Source: Acidobacteriaceae bacterium
GTDB taxonomy: Bacteria > Acidobacteriota > Terriglobia > Bryobacterales > Bryobacteraceae
Assembly (NCBI GenBank): GCA_019239585.1
Contig: JAFAZU010000639.1
Location: 1-5,985 of the forward strand
Direction of reading: 5' to 3'
DNA: 5,985 nt
Below are positions 1 through 5,130 of the stretch, in pieces (the first letter of the stretch is position 1; every line of letters begins with the position of its first letter). The position numbers and the translations under genes are program-made. The notes beneath the pieces were generated by a model that was not told the origin of the DNA, did not search any database, and worked only from the letters and a program-made list of their open reading frames with translations.

Positions 1-1382
1 CACAGCAGCAGCTTTCCACCTTTGTCGACGTAGGTTGTCAGAATCCCGACCATGTCCTCGCCAAGGTCCTTCCAGTCGGGAACAACAATCAACGGATATT
101 GCGATGTGTGCTCCGGCGCGAGCCAATCGGGAAGGAGGTCAACCGAATAACCGCAGGCGAGCAGCAGATCGACGGCTCCTTCGACTGGCGCTAGTGCAGC
201 ACCCCAGGAACCGAAGACGCGATTCGCCGTTCGGTAGAGAGTTCTGCCCGAAAACAAAACGCCTACCTCCGGGATGCTCTCTGACCGGTGCGACCACTCC
301 TGCCGCTCCCGGCAAAATGCGCCCACAGCTGCGGCCGCTTTCACGATGCGTTCGTCGATCCAGCCCGCACGGCTCGGCGTGTAGTAGATCTGGTAAGCAC
401 CTCCTTGCGCCAGCACAATCGCGGCTTCCTGTTCGAGCGCGACAACCGGCTTGTCGGACATGTGCCCAAATTTCGGGTCTGTTTCGAAACCCCACGACAT
501 TAAATCCCAGGGTTTTCCGCATTGGGAGAAGTACCGCGCTTCCACGCGGGCGCGCCGGACGGGTGCTTGGTCGGCAATGTCACCCGAAAGATAATCCAAT
601 GGCAGAGTGGGACGCTCCGGAGCGAAGGTGGAATACATCCAGTTGCTTGTGATCTGAAATCCCGGCTTGTCACGGTGCAAAGCCTCCACATATTTGGCCA
701 CATACTGCCTGAACTTTTCCCTTTGCAACTCCAGGAACTCGTTCCAGCCCCGGTCCTGCGGACCTTTCGGCGCCTGTTCGATTCCGGTTTTTTCACGAAA
801 TTGCCGCACAGATGCTTCGCCGTGGTCGGGTTTCACCGCCCAGCAATCGCCATCGACCCATGACCCGTCCAGATCGTACTTCAGCGCGACTTCTTCCAAC
901 TCGGGGATCATGAGCTGTTCTTCATAGGAGCTGAATAGGCTCGTTTCCTGCTCATCACGCTTGCCGTCTGGACCGGTGCGCGCCCAATCGGGGTGCTTCT
1001 TGACCGCCAAGCCGTCGAGCACGCCTGAGAAATGGTTGTACAATGCCACGCTTTCTCTTGCTGTCACACGCCGCCAAATCGCCAGTGAATCCTGCACAAT
1101 ATTGGGCGCCGACATTCCAGTTTTGGAGGGAAAGCCGAGATAACCGGGATGCCCTTTGGAATCGTATTGGACAAAATCGGGGCGGCAGGCTCGAAGCAGA
1201 CGGAGAATCGTCTCCTCCGTTACATCCCGGCCTAATGCTGTGTCTTCCGGCGTGGGATGCAGATCGAAGTGCAAGCCGAAAAAACAATCTTTACGGGGCC
1301 GTGGCTTGGCCCCGCGCACTAAACGCGTCACCGAAAGAGCCGATGCGCTATACAATAATTCTCTTCGCGAGAGCTTTGCCAA
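1..1382 (-). CDS. Tat-type glycoside-hydrolase-like protein (GHL6 / alpha-L-fucosidase-like TIM barrel), C-terminus beyond window
   Basis: Seen: the minus strand is open from the left edge to here with no stop, giving 460 codons; the end lies outside the window. I chose TTG at 1382 because a perfect AAAGGAGG (1395-1388) lies 5 nt before it and the protein then starts MAKLSRRELLYSASALSV, a compact twin-arginine leader. An in-frame ATG at 1409 would place that ribosome site inside the gene. Residues about 34-365 look like a TIM barrel: FGLHFDLHP near 35-43, PDFVQYDSKGHPGY at 68-81, and DGSWVDGD at 172-179, whose Asp177 after Trp is where fucosidase-like barrels place an acidic catalytic residue. 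Residues about 370-460 (PEVGVLFSGR, then YPLIVVPDW and YVDKGGKLLL) resemble the flavodoxin-like trimerisation domain that follows such barrels. Inferred: an exported enzyme acting on plant or microbial polysaccharide side chains. Family placement is from memory of these motifs; substrate unknown. The leader's hydrophobic stretch is short, so export is likely but not certain. Confidence 0.8.
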   Translation of the reverse strand, partial: MAKLSRRELLYSASALSVTRLVRGAKPRPRKDCFFGLHFDLHPTPEDTALGRDVTEETILRLLRACRPDFVQYDSKGHPGYLGFPSKTGMSAPNIVQDSLAIWRRVTARESVALYNHFSGVLDGLAVKKHPDWARTGPDGKRDEQETSLFSSYEEQLMIPELEEVALKYDLDGSWVDGDCWAVKPDHGEASVRQFREKTGIEQAPKGPQDRGWNEFLELQREKFRQYVAKYVEALHRDKPGFQITSNWMYSTFAPERPTLPLDYLSGDIADQAPVRRARVEARYFSQCGKPWDLMSWGFETDPKFGHMSDKPVVALEQEAAIVLAQGGAYQIYYTPSRAGWIDERIVKAAAAVGAFCRERQEWSHRSESIPEVGVLFSGRTLYRTANRVFGSWGAALAPVEGAVDLLLACGYSVDLLPDWLAPEHTSQYPLIVVPDWKDLGEDMVGILTTYVDKGGKLLL

Positions 1383-1430
1383 AATCGCCTCCTTTATCTT
1401 TATATTCATTAGCACCGAAAAATTAAGATC
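1383..1430. promoter_or_regulatory. Compact divergent intergenic region between the hydrolase and enolase-family genes
   Basis: Only 48 bp separate the TTG start of the minus-strand hydrolase (1382) from the ATG of the plus-strand enolase-family gene (1431). The stretch is AT-rich and contains TATATT (1401-1406, plus). The plus gene has only a weak AAG-type ribosome site (around 1425-1427). With so little room, at least one promoter must overlap the neighbour's coding sequence; TACAAT at 1351-1356, inside the hydrolase gene, is one possible plus-strand -10. I cannot assign -35/-10 pairs with confidence. The close divergent layout suggests, but does not prove, joint control. Confidence 0.4.
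1388..1395 (-). promoter_or_regulatory. Strong Shine-Dalgarno site that decides a TTG start
   Basis: The minus strand reads AAAGGAGG here, followed by CGATT and TTG at 1382. The match to the 16S anti-SD is near perfect and the 5-nt spacing is good. The upstream in-frame ATG at 1409 has no such site, which favours the TTG. Confidence 0.8.
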
Positions 1431-2633
1431 ATGAAAATTACTGACATCGCCTGCCATGTCCTGCTGGACCCCGCCTATGATATCGGCGCGACCAGTTCGG
1501 CGCAAGATGATATTGTCGTGGAAATTCATACCGACGAAGGCCTGACCGGCATCGGAGAGTCGGATGTAAACCCCTGGATCGCCCGCGCCTGCATACAAGC
1601 GCCCGGCACGCACTCGATGGGCCTCGGACTGACGGAAATGCTGATAGGAGCGGACCCGCTGGCCGTGGAAGAGCTATGGGAGAGCATGTATGTCGGAACG
1701 GCTATGAACGGTCGTCGTGGGGCGCTCATTCATGCGATGGGCGCAATTGATATGGCGCTGCACGATCTGCGAGGTAAGGCTCTGGGCAAACCATGTTACG
1801 AACTGCTGGGCGGCGCTCAACGAGAATCCATCACCCCGTATGCATCCCTTCAGCCGGATGTTTCCTCGTTTGAGGAATATCGCCGCTCTCTCGTAGCTTG
1901 GGCTCGCAAAGCGAAGCAGCTTGGCTTCCGCGCCGCCAAAGCAGAAATCACTCCGTGCGGCCCTTACGCCCATAAGGGCCTGAAGGCGACGCATCGGCAG
2001 ATGACTGAAACCATTGGCGACGTACGTGATGCCGTCGGTCCTGGCTTCACTTTAATGGTGGATGTGCAGTACGCTTTTCCTGATGCCGACACTTGTCTTG
2101 CGGCAATCCGCGACTGGGTGGATTTTGATCTTTTCTTCATCGAGACGCCCTTACCTGCGGATGATCTGGCCGGCTACGCTCGCGTCGCCGTCGAACAACC
2201 AATTCCTATCGCGGCTGGCGAGTGGCTTGCGACACGATTCGAATTCTTCGACCTAATCGAGCGCGGCAAAGTAAGATTTGTTCAGCCCGATATAGGGCGC
2301 GTGGGCGGCCTCACCGAAGCGCGCAGGGTGTCTGAATTCGCTGCCCGCAGCGGAGTTCAAATGGTCCCGCATCTCTGGAAAACCGGCATCTCGATTGCGG
2401 CGGCTGTCCATCTGGCGGCAACAGCGCCCCATTGCCCTTTGATTGAGTTCCTCCCGGCGGATCTCTGCGAATCAGCCTTGCGTAAGGAGTTGGTGCTGGA
2501 TGAGATCAGAATGGAGAAGGGACAGATTGCCCTGCCGGTACGGCCCGGATTAGGCGTGGAGTTAAACCGTCCTGCCCTCGAGCAATTTAAGGCAGCCGCC
2601 GAAAACGCGACGCGCAGTTTAGCGCTCATCTAA
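1431..2633 (+). CDS. Mandelate racemase/muconate lactonizing enzyme family protein, probable sugar-acid dehydratase (cytoplasmic)
   Basis: A complete 400-residue protein, normal length for the enolase superfamily. The N-terminal capping domain (about 1-130) starts MKITDIACHVLL, which is why this ATG is chosen; a stop (TAG, 1410-1412) lies in frame just upstream. The C-terminal barrel shows the mandelate racemase subgroup residues with matching spacing: Lys170 in AAKAE, metal ligands Asp211 (MVDVQY), Glu238 (FIETPLP) and Glu264 (AAGEW), the His-Asp dyad Asp287 (VQPDIGRVGG) and His314 (VPHLWK), and Glu339 (IEF). Known of the family: these enzymes take a proton next to a carboxylate with Mg2+ bound and mostly dehydrate sugar acids to 2-keto-3-deoxy acids. 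Odd: the second Lys of the common KxK motif is Glu172, which narrows the possible chemistry but does not name a substrate. There is no signal peptide, so it should act in the cytoplasm. It is divergent from a glycoside-hydrolase-like gene, fitting sugar breakdown. The exact reaction is unknown. Confidence 0.92.
   Translation: MKITDIACHVLLDPAYDIGATSSAQDDIVVEIHTDEGLTGIGESDVNPWIARACIQAPGTHSMGLGLTEMLIGADPLAVEELWESMYVGTAMNGRRGALIHAMGAIDMALHDLRGKALGKPCYELLGGAQRESITPYASLQPDVSSFEEYRRSLVAWARKAKQLGFRAAKAEITPCGPYAHKGLKATHRQMTETIGDVRDAVGPGFTLMVDVQYAFPDADTCLAAIRDWVDFDLFFIETPLPADDLAGYARVAVEQPIPIAAGEWLATRFEFFDLIERGKVRFVQPDIGRVGGLTEARRVSEFAARSGVQMVPHLWKTGISIAAAVHLAATAPHCPLIEFLPADLCESALRKELVLDEIRMEKGQIALPVRPGLGVELNRPALEQFKAAAENATRSLALI
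2614..2626 (+). repeat. 13-bp direct repeat, copy 1 (end of the enolase-family gene)
   Basis: GCAGTTTAGCGCT lies in the last codons of the plus-strand enolase-family gene and recurs in the same orientation at 3017-3029, about 400 bp away, on the far side of the small membrane-protein gene. Bases outside the 13-mer do not match. It may be chance or the scar of an insertion or deletion between short homologies. Confidence 0.5.
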
Positions 2634-2634
2634 T

Positions 2635-2666
2635 AAGTAGTACGAAAACTAAGTAGTACGAAAACT
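2635..2666 (+). repeat. Perfect 16-bp tandem direct repeat between convergent stop codons
   Basis: AAGTAGTACGAAAACT occurs twice head to tail (2635-2650 and 2651-2666) with no mismatch. It fills nearly the whole 36-bp gap between the stop of the enolase-family gene (2633) and the stop of the convergent membrane-protein gene (2670). No GC-rich hairpin with a T-run is visible there, so this is not a standard intrinsic terminator. Recent slippage or duplication is the simplest cause. Confidence 0.9.
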
Positions 2667-2669
2667 ATT

Positions 2670-2984
2670 TTATAGAAGGGCACCAAGGATTGCACCGAGC
2701 AGTAACGGCCCTATATGAGCAAAGGCGAGCACCAGGCCTCCGGCCCCGGCCACGAAACCTATAATGGGTAGACCCGTTAGCAGCGAGGCTAACAGGAACA
2801 GAGCCGCTCCGAGCACTAAGCCCGGCAGGATCACGGCGAGAATGGCATTCCCGACACTACCCGCTTTTCTTCCCCCCACAAATCCGGCGAGGAGTGGCCC
2901 GAAGATCGGCAGCCAAAAGAGGAGCAAGGAAAGGACAAAGATCCAGAGAATGGCGGCTCCCACGCTGCCAGGCCGTTGCGCCAT
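2670..2984 (-). CDS. Small hydrophobic membrane protein with three predicted helices
   Basis: A 104-residue protein, almost wholly hydrophobic, with predicted membrane stretches near 9-37, 46-70 and 72-102 split by the basic loop GGRKAG (37-42). An internal echo is visible: GSVGAAIL (6-13) and GSVGNAIL (42-49), each followed by a Leu-rich run and then LPIFG (25-29) or LPIIG (72-76), which hints at a duplicated helix-hairpin unit. The pattern GP-LLAGFVGGRKAGSVG resembles small Gly/Ala-rich membrane proteins of unknown function such as the DUF5518-like group; this is a resemblance only. The ATG at 2984 is the only sensible start, since an in-frame TGA lies four codons upstream. GAGG sits only 2 nt before it, so the ribosome site is poor. 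It points the same way as the exported enolase-family gene 121 bp upstream but has no obvious functional link to it. That a coherent membrane profile spans the whole frame supports a real gene. Confidence 0.72.
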   Translation of the reverse strand: MAQRPGSVGAAILWIFVLSLLLFWLPIFGPLLAGFVGGRKAGSVGNAILAVILPGLVLGAALFLLASLLTGLPIIGFVAGAGGLVLAFAHIGPLLLGAILGALL

Positions 2985-3016
2985 TTCCTCAGTCTCTCAT
3001 GCCAAGTCGCGGGGTA

Positions 3017-3029
3017 GCAGTTTAGCGCT
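3017..3029 (+). repeat. 13-bp direct repeat, copy 2 (upstream of the membrane-protein gene)
   Basis: Second copy of GCAGTTTAGCGCT, the first being at 2614-2626. Here it lies in the 121-bp gap upstream of the small membrane-protein gene and overlaps a weak inverted repeat, AGCAG (3016-3020) with CTGCT (3028-3032). A lone TATAAA on the minus strand (3060-3055) is a possible -10 for the membrane-protein gene, but no -35 fits. Confidence 0.45.
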
Positions 3030-3105
3030 GCTTCGTTGATGTGACTTTACCCAGTTTATAGCCGCAATTTACCCATCGATCGGCCGCCGCTTCTCAGTCG
3101 TCATC

Positions 3106-4434
3106 TCAGTCGAAGAAATCGCGATCCTCCTCTTGCAGGTGCGCTTTGGCTGCTCGAACGTCGAAGGTGATGCCCAGACCCGGCTTATCCCAGACGTCGA
3201 TATAGCCGTCCTTGACAATCGGATTCGGTAAGCCGTCCACAATTTCGTACCACCAATCCGGCTGACCTTTCGCATATTCGAAACCGATATAGTTCTGCCC
3301 CATCGCCGCCCCTAAATGCACCTGCGCGGCCACCCCAAACAGTCCGTCGAAGATCCCGTGCGGAGCTACCTGAATGCCGTGAAGGTCGGCGTATTCGCCA
3401 ATCCACTTCAACTCGGCAATACCACCCACATCCTCCGGGTCGGGCCCGAGCACGTCAACCGCCTGCATCTCAATCAGGTCCTTGCAGTTCTCGCGCAGGT
3501 ACAGCTCTTCTCCCGTGTGAATGAGAGTTTCGGTGTTGTCCTTCACTTCCTTGAACACCTGAGCATTCGGATAGGGCGTGTAGTCACCCGTGATCAGATC
3601 TTCCAGCCACGCCAGATCATAAGGCTCCACCGCGCGCGCAAAGCGGATCGCATCCTTTGGGACCCACCCCGGGCCGCAATCGCACGCCAAACCGATCTCC
3701 TTGCCCAGGACCTTCTTAATGGCTTCAACGCAGGAGACCACATAATCAAGCCCCCGTTCCGTCATCACGCCGCGATCCATGTAGGGGAAGACCCGTCCCG
3801 TCCAGTGCTGGCCGTACCACGCGTTCGGAATGGCGTTCATCATCGGTCCGTTGTGGAAGCCCACGGGCATCTTGATTAGCTTGAAACCCTCCTTCGCCTC
3901 CTTCGCCTGGGCTGCTATCTCCGCACATTGCTGGGGCGAACGCGGGGAAAACACGGGCGTGGTGTTTTCCGAGTTCCCGTAGGCACATACTCGATCGTGA
4001 ATTTTCCCGCCGAGCAGTTCGTACACCGGCAAACCCGCTGCCTGTCCCGCGACGTCCCACAGTGCGATCTCAATCGAGCTGACCGCCGAACCCCACGGCT
4101 TCATCGCACCCATGCGACGGATTTTGAGCATGATGCGTCCGACGTCCCGGGCGTCCTCGCCTAAAAGAAAAGGCTTATAGTAAGGAACGATGGGCTTTAC
4201 ATTTGCCTTTCCAGACTCGGCCTGAGCATAGCCGGAAATGCCTTGATCGGTGACGATGCGGATTACCGGGTTGCGTCCGATGATGGCGCACTTGACGTCC
4301 GTGATCTTGACCGGCACACTGCCCGTCCGCCTGGCAGAGCCAATGGTGCTTCCTCCCTGCTGAGCCGCAAGCGCCCTTGCGGCAGCTGCCCCCAAAAGCG
4401 CTCCGACAAAACCTCTTCGCGTGACTGGACTCAC
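3106..4434 (-). CDS. Tat-exported mandelate racemase/enolase superfamily protein
   Basis: From GTG at 4434 the protein has 442 residues. The start is set by GGAGGAA (4444-4438), whose GGAGG core ends 5 nt before the GTG; the product then opens MSPVTRRGFVGALLGAAAAR, a textbook twin-arginine signal with an Ala-rich end near residue 24. An in-frame ATG at 4458 would put the ribosome site inside the gene and lies within an inverted repeat. The capping domain spans about 43-150 and the barrel about 170-430. Subgroup residues seen: Lys188 (LIKMP), metal ligands Asp252 (ACDCGPGW), Glu278 (WLEDL) and Glu309 (HTGEEL), dyad Asp332 (LGPD) and His359 (APHG), and Glu386 (GFEYA). The catalytic set is thus complete apart from Pro190 where many relatives have a second Lys. 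Known: such proteins are usually cytoplasmic sugar-acid dehydratases or racemases. Inferred: this one is folded with its metal and then exported, to act on an acid sugar outside the cytoplasm. Substrate unknown. Confidence 0.92.
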   Translation of the reverse strand: MSPVTRRGFVGALLGAAAARALAAQQGGSTIGSARRTGSVPVKITDVKCAIIGRNPVIRIVTDQGISGYAQAESGKANVKPIVPYYKPFLLGEDARDVGRIMLKIRRMGAMKPWGSAVSSIEIALWDVAGQAAGLPVYELLGGKIHDRVCAYGNSENTTPVFSPRSPQQCAEIAAQAKEAKEGFKLIKMPVGFHNGPMMNAIPNAWYGQHWTGRVFPYMDRGVMTERGLDYVVSCVEAIKKVLGKEIGLACDCGPGWVPKDAIRFARAVEPYDLAWLEDLITGDYTPYPNAQVFKEVKDNTETLIHTGEELYLRENCKDLIEMQAVDVLGPDPEDVGGIAELKWIGEYADLHGIQVAPHGIFDGLFGVAAQVHLGAAMGQNYIGFEYAKGQPDWWYEIVDGLPNPIVKDGYIDVWDKPGLGITFDVRAAKAHLQEEDRDFFD

Positions 4435-4437
4435 GAG

Positions 4438-4444
4438 TTCCTCC
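4438..4444 (-). promoter_or_regulatory. Shine-Dalgarno site that decides a GTG start
   Basis: The minus strand reads GGAGGAA, then CTC, then GTG at 4434. The GGAGG core is 5 nt from the start codon. The longer ATG alternative at 4458 lacks a close purine-rich site. Confidence 0.75.
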
Positions 4445-4450
4445 GTGGAA

Positions 4451-4469
4451 CACCTCATGAATTGAGGTG
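4451..4469. promoter_or_regulatory. Perfect 7-bp inverted repeat upstream of the exported enolase-family gene
   Basis: CACCTCA (4451-4457), a 5-nt spacer, then TGAGGTG (4463-4469). It ends 6 nt before the ribosome site of the minus-strand gene. It could be a two-fold regulator site or an mRNA hairpin that hides the upstream ATG (4458). No regulator family can be named from it. A second short palindrome, CTACGTAG, lies at 4481-4488. Confidence 0.45.
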
Positions 4470-4496
4470 CCCCTATTCGCCTACGTAGTGTGGCAA

Positions 4497-4525
4497 GTTA
4501 TAGCTTATATGCTTCGCCTCGAAAA
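4497..4525 (-). promoter_or_regulatory. Candidate sigma70-type promoter for the exported enolase-family gene
   Basis: On the minus strand TTTTCG (4525-4520; three of six -35 bases) is followed after 17 bp by TATAAC (4502-4497; five of six -10 bases). Transcription would begin near 4490, leaving a leader of about 55 nt that holds the 4451-4469 inverted repeat and the ribosome site. The -35 is weak. Confidence 0.3.
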
Positions 4526-4704
4526 CCTGTTCTCGAAAGAGCCTATGAATGAAAGCCTGCCATCGGTCGAACTGCTTTAATAGCCGTACGAAACCAGCTA
4601 ATTCTGACTCCGTCGGGTGCGGTTTGAATTCAGATTATAGGAACTGAGCACCGCGCCGAGATGACCTCGGGACAACTGCCTGGATTATGGTTATCTGGAA
4701 AGTG

Positions 4705-4730
4705 GACGACTCAGAAAAAGAGTAGTCGTC
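4705..4730. repeat. Hairpin-forming inverted repeat in the gene-poor stretch
   Basis: GACGACT (4705-4711) and AGTCGTC (4724-4730) are exact inverse complements around a 12-nt purine-rich loop containing AAAAA. There is no T-run after it, so a terminator role is not supported. Its function is unknown. Confidence 0.5.
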
Positions 4731-4799
4731 AAGGCAGAGGAATAAAAGCCACTTGGACGTCTAACGCGCAAACCGTAGATGTGCAAACTTGGCTCAGAT

Positions 4800-4813
4800 C
4801 ACGCGCGCGTGTG
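4800..4813. repeat. CG-rich palindrome with alternating pyrimidine-purine run
   Basis: CACGCGCGCGTG (4800-4811) is a perfect 12-bp palindrome, and the pyrimidine-purine alternation continues to 4813 (14 bp). Such runs can adopt Z-DNA under negative supercoiling. It stands out in an otherwise less GC-rich stretch. Confidence 0.6.
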
Positions 4814-5076
4814 ACTGGGATGTGTTTACGATTCTTGCTGTTGTGCGTAACAAGTGGCGATTGCGGTAAAGTGATAACTCATCTGGTAGCCAGCGAATGG
4901 GATGAATGCTCCTGGTCAGCGTCGATGAAATAATTGCATGCTTATGGAACAACGACGAAAAGGCGAATACTCGGTGGGATCTCATGCCAATCTGTAATAC
5001 ATCGCAGTGTTGGGCCTAAGGGTGTGATTGTGCAAGCAGGCCGATAGTCTCAGCAGAGAGTTGCAGGCGATTGTTC

Positions 5077-5105
5077 TAGCCAACTCAGGCAAAACAGGCT
5101 AAGAT
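5077..5105 (+). promoter_or_regulatory. Candidate promoter for the SDR epimerase/dehydratase gene
   Basis: TAGCCA (5077-5082; four of six -35 bases), a 17-bp spacer, and TAAGAT (5100-5105; four of six -10 bases). Transcription would start near 5112, just before GAGGG (5117-5121), the likely ribosome site 9 nt ahead of the ATG at 5131. The boxes are only moderate matches. Confidence 0.3.
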
Positions 5106-5130
5106 TTGATGCTTGCGAGGGCGAAGAGTC

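Larger units (their letters stand above)
4526..5076. other. Gene-poor stretch without a convincing gene
   Basis: I read this stretch in all frames and found no protein with a recognisable motif, and no tRNA-like T-arm or other known RNA. The longest frame (4661-4933, plus, 90 codons) has no ribosome site and a Trp- and Ser-rich make-up unlike the neighbouring proteins, so I do not call it. The sequence is visibly less GC-rich than the genes on either side. It contains an imperfect-looking but exact 7-bp-arm hairpin (4705-4730) and a CG-rich palindrome (4800-4811), listed separately. It may be a decayed gene, an uncharacterised RNA or plain spacer. Confidence 0.5.

Noticed and set aside
35..652. 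205-codon plus-strand frame opposite the hydrolase gene
   Set aside because: It is antisense to a frame with clear protein motifs, is Arg/Pro/Ser-rich and has no family features; it is a shadow frame.
955..1287. 110-codon minus-strand frame inside the hydrolase region
   Set aside because: It lies in a different frame from the open hydrolase frame and has low-complexity Arg/Ser-rich composition; the hydrolase frame is uninterrupted, so no frameshift or pseudogene needs to be invoked.
2634..2669. Bidirectional intrinsic terminator between the convergent genes
   Set aside because: No GC-rich stem followed by a T-run is present; CTAT/ATAG near 2664-2674 is too short and AT-rich.
3070..3105. Terminator after the exported enolase-family gene (CGATCG/CGGCCG palindromes)
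   Set aside because: The short palindromes do not form one extended stem, and no T-run follows on the minus strand.
3316..3879. 187-codon plus-strand frame opposite the exported enolase-family gene
   Set aside because: It is antisense to a gene with a full catalytic set and has no ribosome site or motif; long antisense frames are common in GC-rich coding DNA.
4612..4640. tRNA-like T-arm (GGTTTGAATTC)
   Set aside because: The flanking bases do not form the T-stem or an acceptor stem, and no anticodon arm can be placed upstream.
4661..4933. 90-codon plus-strand frame in the gene-poor stretch
   Set aside because: No ribosome site, unusual Trp/Ser-rich make-up and no domain; I could not support it as a gene.
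4794..4985. 63-codon minus-strand frame in the gene-poor stretch
   Set aside because: Short, overlaps the other doubtful frame, and shows no motif or ribosome site.
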